Shown piece after piece: positions 1 through 7,200 of a stretch of 35,916 bases of DNA (positions are counted from its first letter, which is position 1; the number at the start of each line of letters is the position of its first letter). Under the pieces are notes generated by a model. The model did no database searches. It was given only the letters and a program-made list of their open reading frames with translations, and was not told the origin of the DNA. A program made the position numbers and the translations under genes. The DNA lies in NCBI GenBank assembly GCA_001803465.1, contig MHDE01000007.1, forward strand, positions 7,445 to 43,360. Direction: 5' to 3'. This DNA comes from Microgenomates group bacterium RIFCSPHIGHO2_01_FULL_45_11 (GTDB lineage: Bacteria > Patescibacteriota > Microgenomatia > UBA1400 > 2-01-FULL-45-11).

Positions 1-237
1 CAAAATTCAAGCTGGTCGCTGTTTGCCACCATCGCCAGAGCCCTAGAGGTGTATCGAAATCCCCAAGCCTGGCGTCAAGTGGTCACCAACGCCATGACTG
101 CAGATTTTTCCTGGCAAGCGGTGGCTAGTGAGTATGAAAAACTTTTTAAGCGTGTAGTACGCTTACGAAAACAGCTGGTGACGGAGAATCCCCATCCTTC
201 CCGGTTGCCGGTATTGCCGCAAGATCAACGAGGGTGA
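1..237 (+). CDS. glgA: Glycogen/starch synthase (GT5), C-terminal fragment
   Basis: The frame is open from the first base and ends at TGA 235-237, so only about the last 78 residues are present. The tail A-x-x-RALEVYRNPQAW, then NAMTADFSW, then ASEYEKLFKRV is the typical end of glycogen synthase-like family 5 glycosyltransferases, where the W-x-x-x-x-x-N-x-M-x-x-DFSW block closes the C-terminal Rossmann domain. The family transfers glucose from a nucleotide sugar to an alpha-1,4-glucan. Catalytic residues lie outside the window. An apparent GTG start at 49 is internal to the reading frame. The 3' end overlaps the convergent MazG-like gene by 13 bases. A related GT-B glycosyltransferase cannot be excluded from the tail alone. 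Confidence 0.72.
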   Translation, partial: QNSSWSLFATIARALEVYRNPQAWRQVVTNAMTADFSWQAVASEYEKLFKRVVRLRKQLVTENPHPSRLPVLPQDQRG

Positions 238-599
238 AGCTTATTTTCGAGAAGAGGTAATTTTGCCGGCTTGGGCTGAGTGCGGCGATGTTCGATTTTT
301 TTTAAAGAATACATAACTCTGTCGTGAAGATTGATATTTTTGATCCGGGAAAATCTCAAAATGGCGACGAGAATGTCGCCTAACTCTTGTTCGTAGCTTT
401 CGTCCAATTGGGCGGCAATGTTGGTTTTTTTGCGGCCATGGCGGGCTAAATAGGCGCGGGCTAATTCTCCTAATTCTTCTACGAGAGAAAGGATGAGAAA
501 AGAGCCATACTCCCTGGTATAGCGGACGCCTTTGTCGATTTCGTCTAAGTAGCGAAAGTACTCGCCAAAGGGGGTTTTTTTGTAGGTAATTTTCTTCAT
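225..599 (-). CDS. MazG-like nucleotide pyrophosphohydrolase
   Basis: A 124-residue all-helical protein. The metal-binding signature of the all-alpha NTP pyrophosphohydrolase (MazG/dUTPase-2) fold is visible: EELGELAR at residues 41-48 and QELGDILVAIL at about 71-81, giving an ExxE...ExxD arrangement (E42, E45, E72, D75). Members hydrolyse NTPs or dNTPs to NMP plus PPi, often as house-cleaning enzymes, and this one is a short single-domain form. The C-terminus is basic and Pro-rich. The gene is convergent with glgA and overlaps its 3' end. A TATAAT box lies 37 nt upstream on the minus strand. The substrate cannot be told from sequence. Confidence 0.75.
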   Translation of the reverse strand: MKKITYKKTPFGEYFRYLDEIDKGVRYTREYGSFLILSLVEELGELARAYLARHGRKKTNIAAQLDESYEQELGDILVAILRFSRIKNINLHDRVMYSLKKIEHRRTQPKPAKLPLLENKLHPR

Positions 600-635
600 G
601 GTTAAGTGACCCTAGCCTTTCCGCATCCGAAACAG

Positions 636-664
636 ATTATAGCTGATTTGGTTAACCTTTTTAA
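636..664 (-). promoter_or_regulatory. Promoter of the MazG-like gene
   Basis: On the minus strand a perfect TATAAT (641 to 636) is preceded at 17 nt by TTAAAA (664 to 659), a weak -35. It lies about 37 nt before the ATG at 599. Confidence 0.5.
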
Positions 665-726
665 TACCTTCTGTCAGACGTAAAGCAACTTGGGTTACTT
701 ACATCCCATTAGTCCTTCAAACCAGT

Positions 727-741
727 TATAATTTGTCCATG
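727..741 (+). promoter_or_regulatory. -10 box placed for leaderless transcription of the APH-like gene
   Basis: A perfect TATAAT occupies 727-732, followed by exactly 6 nt and the ATG at 739-741, so the predicted transcription start is at or next to the start codon. No Shine-Dalgarno is visible. No convincing -35 is seen. Confidence 0.55.
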
Positions 742-1668
742 CCGGGAATTGATAATAGAGAAGCCCTTAGGGTTTTTATTAGTCGATACAAACTAGACGA
801 GAATAGTCTCACGCCTATTACTCATGGCGCATGGGCGAACGCTTACACATACGAGAGGGGTGGACAGAAATATATTGTTCGTCTGAGCAATGCTAGAGAA
901 AATTTTGATCGAGACGCTCTCGCTCGCAACTACAATAGTCCGAGCCTGCCTATTCCTGAAATACTAGAGATAGGCGAGAGTAGCCAAGGATTCTATGCCA
1001 TTTCAAGGTTTGTTGAAGGGGATTTTTTTGAACACTTGGGTTCTAATCAGTTTCAGAGGGTTTTACCGGATGTCGTCAAAATGTTCAAAGCTTTGCGCGA
1101 CGTTGATCTGGGTGCGACAAAGGGGTATGGACATTGGGATGCTCAAGGGAAGGGTGAAGTTGAGAGCTGGAAACGTTTCTTATTGGGTGTGAATGAAGAT
1201 GGGCGGAATAGTCTAATTCACGGATGGAGAGACAACCTTAAGAAATCACCAATCGGTACAGGTGACTTTACTAGGCTTTACGAGAAATTGCAAACAAACG
1301 TACACGCTTGTCCTGAAGTAAGAAATCTTGTTCACTCAGACCTTCTTAACTTCAATTTTATCGTTAAAAACAATCGTCCAGCCGCAATAATAGATTGGGG
1401 ATCTTCTATTTATGGAGACTCATTGTATGAGATTGCCTGGTTTCTTTTTTACGAGCCGTGGTATCCTCAATTTAGAGAGGCGAACTTAACTCAAAGGATT
1501 CTGAAAGAATATCAATCCGACCCAACAACAAATAAAGCTAATTTAAATCTTAGACTTGCATGTTACCAACTCCACATTGGACTGGATTCAATTGCTTATA
1601 ATTCGTTTAAACAGAATTGGGAAAATGCTAAATCTACAGCAGATTATACCATGAAGATAGTCTTCTGA
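739..1668 (+). CDS. Aminoglycoside phosphotransferase (APH)/choline kinase-family protein
   Basis: A 309-residue kinase-fold protein. The catalytic loop is LVHSDLLNFNFI at about residues 197-208 (H199, D201, with N at 204/206), a variant of the APH HGDLxxxN motif. The metal-binding IIDWGSS at 217-223 matches the family's (I/V)IDW(D/E). The N-lobe strand YIVRLS with its Lys/Arg at residues 44-50 is in the expected place. The family phosphorylates small hydroxylated molecules such as aminoglycosides, choline or homoserine; the substrate is unknown and resistance should not be assumed. ATG 739 is preferred over TTG 733 because TATAAT sits 6 nt before it. Base composition is more AT-rich than the flanking housekeeping genes, which suggests accessory origin. 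Confidence 0.75.
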   Translation: MPGIDNREALRVFISRYKLDENSLTPITHGAWANAYTYERGGQKYIVRLSNARENFDRDALARNYNSPSLPIPEILEIGESSQGFYAISRFVEGDFFEHLGSNQFQRVLPDVVKMFKALRDVDLGATKGYGHWDAQGKGEVESWKRFLLGVNEDGRNSLIHGWRDNLKKSPIGTGDFTRLYEKLQTNVHACPEVRNLVHSDLLNFNFIVKNNRPAAIIDWGSSIYGDSLYEIAWFLFYEPWYPQFREANLTQRILKEYQSDPTTNKANLNLRLACYQLHIGLDSIAYNSFKQNWENAKSTADYTMKIVF

Positions 1669-1682
1669 TATTACCAAACTTG

Positions 1683-1754
1683 TGAGCCGTGCTGGATTCG
1701 AACCAGCGACACCCTGCTTAAGAGGCAGGTGCTCTACCGCTGAGCTAACGGCCC
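1683..1754 (-). tRNA. tRNA-Lys (anticodon CTT)
   Basis: The minus strand gives acceptor GGGCCGT/ACGGCTC (one G-T pair), a D-arm AGCTC...GAGC, an anticodon stem CCTGC/GCAGG with loop CTCTTAA (anticodon CTT), and a T-arm with loop TTCGAAT. The discriminator is A and no CCA is encoded. It lies 51 nt downstream of the GIY-YIG gene on the same strand. Confidence 0.93.
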
Positions 1755-1805
1755 TAAAAAATTCTTCGAATTTTTCAGGGTAAACCCTGTTTTTCTCTTA
1801 AACTA

Positions 1806-2069
1806 TCACCTCTTAACTAACTTCCTCTGAACTAATTTTAACTTATATTCTCTCTTCCAACTCTTTATTGTACTTTCTCTTTTAGCCGCTTCCTGTTGCG
1901 AAGGATATCTTTCAGTGTAAATAATTTTTACCGGTAGTTTTCCCCGCACTGATTTAGCGCCATTAAGGTTATTATGTTGCCGTTCTCGTCGTTTCGGATT
2001 AGTGGTAATACCGGTGTAAAGCGAATTATCTTTACATTTAGCAACATATACAAACCACTGCTTGTTCAT
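1806..2069 (-). CDS. GIY-YIG domain protein (UPF0213/YhbQ-like)
   Basis: An 87-residue single-domain GIY-YIG nuclease-fold protein. The start region WFVYVAKC with SLYTGIT about 10 residues on is the GIY-YIG pair of strands; the conserved Arg lies in NPKRRERQHN and the catalytic Glu in EAAKRESTIKSWKREYK. This matches the short YhbQ/UPF0213 family, whose members bind or nick DNA and whose role is poorly defined. The start is set at ATG 2069 because the family begins directly before WFVYV; an upstream TTG at 2114 would add 15 atypical residues. The gene sits between tRNA-Arg and tRNA-Lys on the same strand, so co-transcription is possible. Confidence 0.85.
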   Translation of the reverse strand: MNKQWFVYVAKCKDNSLYTGITTNPKRRERQHNNLNGAKSVRGKLPVKIIYTERYPSQQEAAKRESTIKSWKREYKLKLVQRKLVKR

Positions 2070-2150
2070 GTAAGTACTTGTTAATGGGTGTTTACACCTT
2101 AAATTTGTGTACAAGAATTGCGCGAAATCAATTAGCGCGCAAGTTTAAGG

Positions 2151-2223
2151 TGCGCCCAGAGGGAGTTGAACCCCCAACCTTCTGTTCCGAAGACAGACGC
2201 TCTATCCATTGAGCTATGGGCGC
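2151..2223 (-). tRNA. tRNA-Arg (anticodon TCG)
   Basis: The minus strand gives acceptor GCGCCCA/TGGGCGC, D-arm AGCTC AATGGATA GAGC, anticodon stem TCTGT/ACAGA with loop CTTCGGA (anticodon TCG), and T-loop TTCAACT. The discriminator is A and CCA is not encoded. An extended -10 promoter lies directly upstream. Confidence 0.93.
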
Positions 2224-2231
2224 CTGAGTAA

Positions 2232-2240
2232 ATTGTAGCA
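2232..2240 (-). promoter_or_regulatory. Extended -10 promoter of tRNA-Arg
   Basis: The minus strand reads TGCTACAAT (2240 to 2232), a TGn-TACAAT extended -10, placed 8 nt before the mature 5' end of the tRNA at 2223. Confidence 0.6.
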
Positions 2241-2299
2241 CAAGAGAGTAATATTCTTCGATTTACGAACTACACTTTCAGAAGAAGAACTATCCTATC

Positions 2300-2318
2300 C
2301 ACCCGACGGGTGGCTGTC
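2300..2318 (+). repeat. 19-bp direct repeat, copy 1
   Basis: CACCCGACGGGTGGCTGTC is identical to 4109-4127. The first 13 bases form a small hairpin, CACCC-GAC-GGGTG. The two copies bracket the membrane-protein gene and its divergent neighbour. Confidence 0.8.
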
Positions 2319-2347
2319 TGGTGACTGCAAAAACTTTCAACGATAGC

Positions 2348-3622
2348 CTACAGATGAGCAGATGAGATAGTGCTTGATAATAAGTGAGTAAAATTGTCTA
2401 CTCCCATCTTGTAAACAACATCGAGTGGAACAGTAAGATTAATCCTATTAGCGTATTGTCCAACTTTTATGATTTTAATATTGTTTGATTCTAATTCAGC
2501 AGCAGAACCTTCATTAATTAGTAAGTAATTGTTATAATATGGTTTAAATTCAAATATTTCTTCTTTAGCTTCATCCTGACCATAAACCCAATGATCGACA
2601 GAAACTCCAAAAATTGAGGAGTAGTGCATTACGGCTTTTTGCTCAACCAAATGAACGGGATTAGTTATCCTTGATTGGTCACAACAAACACTATCCAAAT
2701 AATATTGTGGCTTGTGTAGAAAAGCTTCGATATTTAACTGTTTAAGATTATTTCCTAGATAGCTCAATGTCTCGTTCGCAACGATTTCGGCTACCACACT
2801 GTGACAGTAAGAGCTATTTTCTAGGGAAATACTTTTACAAATTTTTAACTTCAAATCTTCTAACTGACTCGTGTTTAATTTTTCGATATCGAGTGCGCTT
2901 CTTTTATACTCACCCATTATGTATGTTGCCACACAAATATCTTTTTTATCTGCATTTTGGCATTTACTTACATCTTTGGAAGTAACAGCTTTCTTAGCAA
3001 TTTGTATCGTGTTATCCCAATCGGAAAGATGCAGATGTATACCCTGCGTTGAGTAGTCGTAGTAGAAGATTCCTAATAAAATTAATATAACGGTTAAATT
3101 CAGAAAAAGGATTACTTTTCTTAATTTAACAAGTACTCCAGGGAGGGTGATAAGGTCAGTCGGTAGTCGGTTAAAGGAATATTTAAGCAATAGAATACGA
3201 ATTCCACCTAAGATAGAAGCGAGAATAGCAACGATGAGGGCGATGACTGGAAGTAATGGAAGCATCAAATAAGTGTCACCTTGGCCTAAGACTTCGGGTA
3301 CTAAAAAGAAGTAGATTAGTGTTGCAAAAAAATACATCACCCCTAAACGAAGTGGATATTTAACTCCCAATCTTTCAGTAGAAGTTTGAGTCTGAAGCTT
3401 TTTTTCCAAATAAAATTCAGAAATAAAAAATGGAAAGATTATTAAGAAATATTTCCAAAAAGTTCCAACTAAGACGTCTTTACCTTCTAGGGTTCTTCGT
3501 AAAAGGTTTAATAGGTAATAATAATCATATGGAAACTTTTTAATGAATGAAATTGTGACGATGACTAAAATAAATGAGCCAAATACAAGATAGGCTAAGA
3601 AAGTTCTTTTCTTTAAACTCAT
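2348..3622 (-). CDS. Polytopic membrane protein with C-terminal extracytoplasmic domain, unknown function
   Basis: A 424-residue protein not assigned to a family. Hydrophobic segments are visible at about residues 8-28, 57-75, 92-110, 120-146 and 168-190, suggesting five membrane spans. The remaining C-terminal half is hydrophilic and contains several cysteines (SKCQNADKKDIC, LKLKICKSI, SSYCH, VCCD), consistent with a disulfide-bonded domain outside the membrane. The gene is AT-rich compared with the informational genes downstream, is flanked by 19-bp direct repeats, and is divergent from the 130-residue unknown gene. It may be accessory cargo. Minus-strand TATGAT and TATAT boxes lie directly before the ATG. 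Confidence 0.7.
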   Translation of the reverse strand: MSLKKRTFLAYLVFGSFILVIVTISFIKKFPYDYYYLLNLLRRTLEGKDVLVGTFWKYFLIIFPFFISEFYLEKKLQTQTSTERLGVKYPLRLGVMYFFATLIYFFLVPEVLGQGDTYLMLPLLPVIALIVAILASILGGIRILLLKYSFNRLPTDLITLPGVLVKLRKVILFLNLTVILILLGIFYYDYSTQGIHLHLSDWDNTIQIAKKAVTSKDVSKCQNADKKDICVATYIMGEYKRSALDIEKLNTSQLEDLKLKICKSISLENSSYCHSVVAEIVANETLSYLGNNLKQLNIEAFLHKPQYYLDSVCCDQSRITNPVHLVEQKAVMHYSSIFGVSVDHWVYGQDEAKEEIFEFKPYYNNYLLINEGSAAELESNNIKIIKVGQYANRINLTVPLDVVYKMGVDNFTHLLSSTISSAHL

Positions 3623-3661
3623 ACGATATAATCATATACTAAATTATAAAAGCGGGTATTC

Positions 3662-3674
3662 AACCCCCGGGGTT
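3662..3674. repeat. AACCCCCGGGGTT near-palindrome, copy 1
   Basis: The same 13 bases recur at 18896-18908. Here they lie in the short divergent gap before the gene at 3691. Either a small dispersed hairpin or a binding site. Confidence 0.5.
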
Positions 3675-3690
3675 AAATGGCCGAAATGCT

Positions 3691-4083
3691 ATGAATTACA
3701 AAGGCATCATAATAGCAGAAAGCCTAGAAGATTCATCTTTATTAAAAGAAGTTAGAATTCTCGACACAAAAGTCGAGCCGATTACCCCTGAACATAAAAC
3801 CCCTTGGTTGAAACAATGGACTCTTAATACAGTTGAAATACCAGAAGATATTGCTCAAATAATTGCCGAAAAGATAAGTCAGTCATTCGATAGAAAACAC
3901 CCCGACTGGTATGCAGATTATAAAAATGACAAATATCACTTCATTATCTTTTCCGGAAAGATATTTAAGGTGGATTTAGCAAATCCTGTACTGTATAAAG
4001 ACGCAAAAGCGTATGGTATTTCTATTGGAATACCAGAATATCAGGTTGACTTTGTACCAGAGGATAAAACGTGGGAACGATAA
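3691..4083 (+). CDS. Conserved-looking hypothetical protein, 130 residues
   Basis: A soluble alpha/beta protein with no signal peptide or membrane segment. Regular charged/hydrophobic patterning (EIPEDIAQIIAEKISQSF, then WYADYKNDKYHFIIFSGKIFKVD) and an ordered C-terminus (YGISIGIPEYQVDF) make it a convincing gene. I recall similar small proteins from CPR and other bacteria but cannot attach a function. It is divergent from the membrane protein and followed by copy 2 of the 19-bp repeat. No clear Shine-Dalgarno precedes the ATG. Confidence 0.7.
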   Translation: MNYKGIIIAESLEDSSLLKEVRILDTKVEPITPEHKTPWLKQWTLNTVEIPEDIAQIIAEKISQSFDRKHPDWYADYKNDKYHFIIFSGKIFKVDLANPVLYKDAKAYGISIGIPEYQVDFVPEDKTWER

Positions 4084-4108
4084 TGTTTGCCAAGTAAGAT
4101 CCACTGTT

Positions 4109-4127
4109 CACCCGACGGGTGGCTGTC
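4109..4127 (+). repeat. 19-bp direct repeat, copy 2
   Basis: Identical to 2300-2318. The bases from here to 4307 hold no protein gene; the only other signal is a weak TTGACT with AT-rich boxes near 4233-4280. Confidence 0.8.
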
Positions 4128-4307
4128 CACTGTCCTGAGTGTTTGTCTAGTGATTGAACGCTAATATGTCATTCTCCTTTAGATGATAACCCACTCTTTA
4201 TAGCGGGAAGGGTGGCATTAATAAGAAAAAATCTTGACTTGAAAGCCACTTATGTTAAATTTATATTGATTATATTGTTTATTTTCGGGAAATTGGTTTA
4301 AAAACGT

Positions 4308-4535
4308 ATGCCTACATATATAGAAGCTGAGGTTGAACTGCTTGAATTTATACACCAGCGTGGTAGCGTATCTTTCCAAGAAATATTTGAGTTACAATCT
4401 CGACAGAAATTGTTATTTGGACTTAATATTGGTTTAGCTGATATACTTTGGAGACATCGAAGCCGTGGTGAGATTGATTATGATATTAAGGAAGGAGTAG
4501 TAAATAGCCGGATACAGCAACAACCAACTCTATAA
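4308..4535 (+). CDS. Small hypothetical protein, possible winged-helix fold
   Basis: A 75-residue ORF. The pattern VELLEFIHQRGSVSFQEIFE, then a helix, then SRGEIDYDIKEGVV resembles a small winged-helix domain (helix, turn-helix, beta hairpin), but this is pattern reading only. It stands alone between the 19-bp repeat and the convergent nucleotidyltransferase-like gene. Upstream sequence is strongly AT-rich with several TATATT-like boxes and no Shine-Dalgarno. It could be a spurious ORF. Confidence 0.42.
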   Translation: MPTYIEAEVELLEFIHQRGSVSFQEIFELQSRQKLLFGLNIGLADILWRHRSRGEIDYDIKEGVVNSRIQQQPTL

Positions 4536-4629
4536 TTCAGTTATTTCCTTAATGAAAACCCAAGAAGACAGGTACTTTTGAAATGAACACAGTGTCTGCA
4601 TAATTAGGCATTTAAAATTTAAGGGGTGA

Positions 4630-5403
4630 TTATTTTGAAGTTGTTATCTTCTGTATAACTTCACTCAAAGTTTCTGTCTCTTTTTCTTCTAAATATTCCA
4701 CTATCGACTCTGGTAAGGCTAAACTTTGTAAAGATGATAACACCCTTAAATCAGAAGCGGCTTCCTGCTCGAGTTTGGGAAGATAACTTAACGAGTCTTG
4801 GCCAATTAATAGCGAGGCAATGTCAAATCTATCTCTTTGATGGGGCTCTAAGCCTCTGGAAAGACGCTGGTAGGTACGAACCAATTTTCCCATAATTAAC
4901 TCAAAGGGCGCAATCATAGCCAGAGGATGTGAACAAAGGTGCTGTCCATTTTCTATGGGCGCTTTATAGACCGCGTCGGGCGCGATGTCGCAGTTATTAA
5001 TGTCTAGACGGATGGTGATTGCCTCATTCAGCCGGCGGGTGCCAACATAACAACCCCAATTAACCATGAAACCTAACCCAAGGTCTTCGACCATTCTGGC
5101 AGCAGTCAAGGAGTCAACGAGGAAATCCAACTCGGGGCTAGCGCTTCGATTTCCAACTAGCCTCTGACATTGCCAGCGCACTGCCCAGCCACCGCTGAGA
5201 ATGGCCCAGCCGCCTTTGGCAGCAGCGAGGGATTGAATTTCTATGACCGCAGGGATTATCGTTTCCGACCTTATGGTTTTCGGCGATGCAAATACCTGTT
5301 CAAAATCTGCCGATGATGCATGGGGGATTCTAAACCGATATTGATGCATGAAGGCTACTTCTGATCCGACTTTCCTGGACGTTTCAAGAAAAGCAAAAGA
5401 CAT
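4630..5403 (-). CDS. Nucleotidyltransferase-fold protein (AbiEii/MNT-like)
   Basis: A 257-residue protein. WAILSGGWAVRWQCQ followed by SPELDFLVDS corresponds to the Gly-Gly-x-Ala...D-x-D core of the DNA polymerase beta-type nucleotidyltransferase fold as seen in AbiEii-like proteins. MGKLVRTYQR...RDRFDIASLL matches their helical K-L-x-A...R-x-x-x-R-D-x-x-D-L-x-x-L segment. The first metal-binding acid is replaced (ELDF rather than DxD), so activity is uncertain. No AbiEi-like antitoxin is adjacent, so a toxin role is not supported. The ATG lies one base after the stop of the upstream glycosidase gene, indicating translational coupling. Confidence 0.6.
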   Translation of the reverse strand: MSFAFLETSRKVGSEVAFMHQYRFRIPHASSADFEQVFASPKTIRSETIIPAVIEIQSLAAAKGGWAILSGGWAVRWQCQRLVGNRSASPELDFLVDSLTAARMVEDLGLGFMVNWGCYVGTRRLNEAITIRLDINNCDIAPDAVYKAPIENGQHLCSHPLAMIAPFELIMGKLVRTYQRLSRGLEPHQRDRFDIASLLIGQDSLSYLPKLEQEAASDLRVLSSLQSLALPESIVEYLEEKETETLSEVIQKITTSK

Positions 5404-5404
5404 A

Positions 5405-6361
5405 TTAATCGAGATTTTTGATAACCTGATTGAGGGCGTTTAATTGTGGGGAAGGGGAGTTGTCGCTATTGAGAAGGGAGAATTCTTTGAAGGGGCCGGG
5501 GTTACCCTGAAGGACAAAGACAGTGACGGCTTTGACCTGGGGGTGGTTCCAGATTTTGGTAACTGCGGTTTGGTAGTAACTTTTCAGACGGGGAGTAATG
5601 GATTTAGTAGCCCGCCAGCCGGTTTCGGTAATGTAAACAGGTAAATCGCCTTTGCCGTAGCGGCGAAGAAAGTTTAATTCTGACTCGAAACCACGAAGAC
5701 TATTTTTGCCGGTGCGGTAGGGTGGGGCGGTAAAATCGGGATTGGGGTAGGAATGGGACGTCCAGCCGTCAAAAGACTCCAGAAAATCCGGTTCGGCGTT
5801 AAGCATTTGTTCCAAAAAAACAAAACTGTCCCGGGTATCAGGGCCATTGGGAGCGGCGGCATCCAGACCAGCAGGCAAGATAACGTAAGGGTAGGGTTCG
5901 GTTTTGAGCCAGGAAGCTACAAATAAGGCTGTTTTAGCATAATCGTCAGGATTTATCTCTCCTCCCCATTCGTTGGCGTGATTGGGTTCGTTAAAGACAA
6001 TAATGTAGCGAGGGCCAGGCCAATTGAGGCGCCGGAAAAAGTTAGCGGCGTCAACGATTTGGCGTTTAGTCGGCCGCGGCCAGATGTGATTATCGGATTG
6101 AGTAACTAAACGGACTAAAGGTGTAATGCGGTTTTCTTGGGCTAACCTAAAAAATTCATTCCAAACCGCCTCGCGCCGGTCGTTTAAGGCAAAAGGAACA
6201 GTAACAAAAAATTCTTCAGAGTTATTTCGATTGGCTGCAGCCAATTTGATTTCTTCCGGATGAAGGAGGTGGAAACCAAAGCCCATGGCTACGGTTGGAG
6301 CAGCGGCGCTAAAAACTAAAACAAGCACAAAGAAAATAGTTAGGAGTGATTTCGTGAGCAT
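5405..6361 (-). CDS. Secreted glycoside hydrolase, TIM-barrel clan A (GH39/GH5-like)
   Basis: A 318-residue exported enzyme. Residues 1-25 form a signal peptide (KSLLTIFFVLVLVFSAAAPTVA). The acid/base motif IVFNEPNHANEW has N124-E125-P, typical of clan GH-A, and the nucleophile candidate is E246 in VYITETGW at the end of a later strand. This supports a retaining beta-glycosidase acting outside the membrane; the substrate is not readable. The gene is first in a two-gene unit with the nucleotidyltransferase-like gene (TAA-T-ATG junction). Its minus-strand promoter has TATAAT exactly 6 nt before the ATG, predicting a leaderless mRNA. Confidence 0.8.
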   Translation of the reverse strand: MLTKSLLTIFFVLVLVFSAAAPTVAMGFGFHLLHPEEIKLAAANRNNSEEFFVTVPFALNDRREAVWNEFFRLAQENRITPLVRLVTQSDNHIWPRPTKRQIVDAANFFRRLNWPGPRYIIVFNEPNHANEWGGEINPDDYAKTALFVASWLKTEPYPYVILPAGLDAAAPNGPDTRDSFVFLEQMLNAEPDFLESFDGWTSHSYPNPDFTAPPYRTGKNSLRGFESELNFLRRYGKGDLPVYITETGWRATKSITPRLKSYYQTAVTKIWNHPQVKAVTVFVLQGNPGPFKEFSLLNSDNSPSPQLNALNQVIKNLD

Positions 6362-6373
6362 TCTTATATTATA
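6359..6373 (-). promoter_or_regulatory. -10 box placed for leaderless transcription of the glycosidase gene
   Basis: On the minus strand TATAAT (6373 to 6368) is followed by six bases and the ATG (6361 to 6359). No room exists for a ribosome binding site. Confidence 0.55.
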
Positions 6374-6477
6374 GCCTGTGAGTCTTGGTAACCTTGCAAA
6401 CTGGATACGAATATGACATCCTGTACTTCATGAAAGGATAAGAAGCTAAACTTTTAAGTTTTGAAGGTAAAGGGATC

Positions 6478-7092
6478 ATGAAACAAATCCTCATCGTTAG
6501 TGGTTGGTTGGTAGGGATGTCTTTAACCCTGTTTGTCTCCATTTTAAGTCTAAATACCCTGACGCGAACCCAGGAGTTACCCGCCTTAATCTTGTCGCAA
6601 CTGACCACTGGCACAGATACCAATAAGTTATTAACCGTGTCTAATTTTAGCGGCGCAGTCAAAGGCATTAGCACCGCGGTGCAAACAGGGGACGCCAGAC
6701 CGATTCTTATTGCCCAGTTCTTAGAAGAAAATAACTCGCCTCTAAGCCCTTACGACTATTGGGGAGACTACCTTGTCTATGTGGCGGATAAATATAACCT
6801 TGATTACCGGTTGTTGCCGGCGATAGCCATGCAAGAAAGCACGCTATGTAAGTTCATTCCGCCCGATAGTCATAACTGTTTGGGGCTCGGGGTGCACTCG
6901 CAAGGTACTTGGGAATTTCCTTCTTATGAAGCTAATTTCGATAAAGCCGCAGAGATTTTACGGACAAACTATTTGGATGAGGGGCTAATCACTCCGGAAG
7001 AAATTCAAGATAAATATACGCCTTTGAGCCAAGGTTCGTGGCAGAAAGCGGTTAGCAAATTCATGTATCAACTGGAAACCGCCGAGTTTTAA
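6478..7092 (+). CDS. Membrane-anchored lysozyme-like (transglycosylase/glucosaminidase fold) protein
   Basis: A 204-residue protein with one N-terminal hydrophobic segment (about residues 3-27) that should anchor it outside the cytoplasmic membrane. The C-terminal half has the lysozyme-fold core: YNLDYRLLPAIAMQES with candidate catalytic E120, then NCLGLGVH where an N-x-x-G-x-G motif is expected, then a YEANFDKAAEIL helix. Two cysteines (C124, C134) may pair. This family cleaves peptidoglycan glycan strands and is common in CPR genomes. AAAGGG lies shortly before the ATG. The gene points away from the glycosidase gene. Confidence 0.75.
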   Translation: MKQILIVSGWLVGMSLTLFVSILSLNTLTRTQELPALILSQLTTGTDTNKLLTVSNFSGAVKGISTAVQTGDARPILIAQFLEENNSPLSPYDYWGDYLVYVADKYNLDYRLLPAIAMQESTLCKFIPPDSHNCLGLGVHSQGTWEFPSYEANFDKAAEILRTNYLDEGLITPEEIQDKYTPLSQGSWQKAVSKFMYQLETAEF

Positions 7093-7165
7093 AGAGGAGT
7101 TTGAATCTTATATAATAACGATGATTGAACACTTATAGCCTTCAATTGGGTAGAATACCTTCTAC

Positions 7166-7194
7166 TTGACAGGCTCATAGTGTTGTGATAAATT
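7166..7194 (+). promoter_or_regulatory. Strong sigma70-type promoter of the structured RNA
   Basis: A perfect TTGACA (7166-7171), a 17-nt spacer and TAAATT (7189-7194). Predicted start is near 7201. No protein gene follows for more than 600 bases. Confidence 0.65.
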
Positions 7195-7200
7195 ATGGCT

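Noticed and set aside
739-1668. Antibiotic resistance gene
   Set aside because: The APH fold covers many small-molecule kinases; nothing points to aminoglycosides.
2300-4127. Insertion sequence
   Set aside because: No transposase or terminal inverted repeats; only 19-bp direct repeats.
4630-5403. AbiE-type toxin-antitoxin system
   Set aside because: Only the AbiEii-like fold is present; the upstream coupled gene is a secreted glycosidase, not AbiEi, and the metal site is altered.
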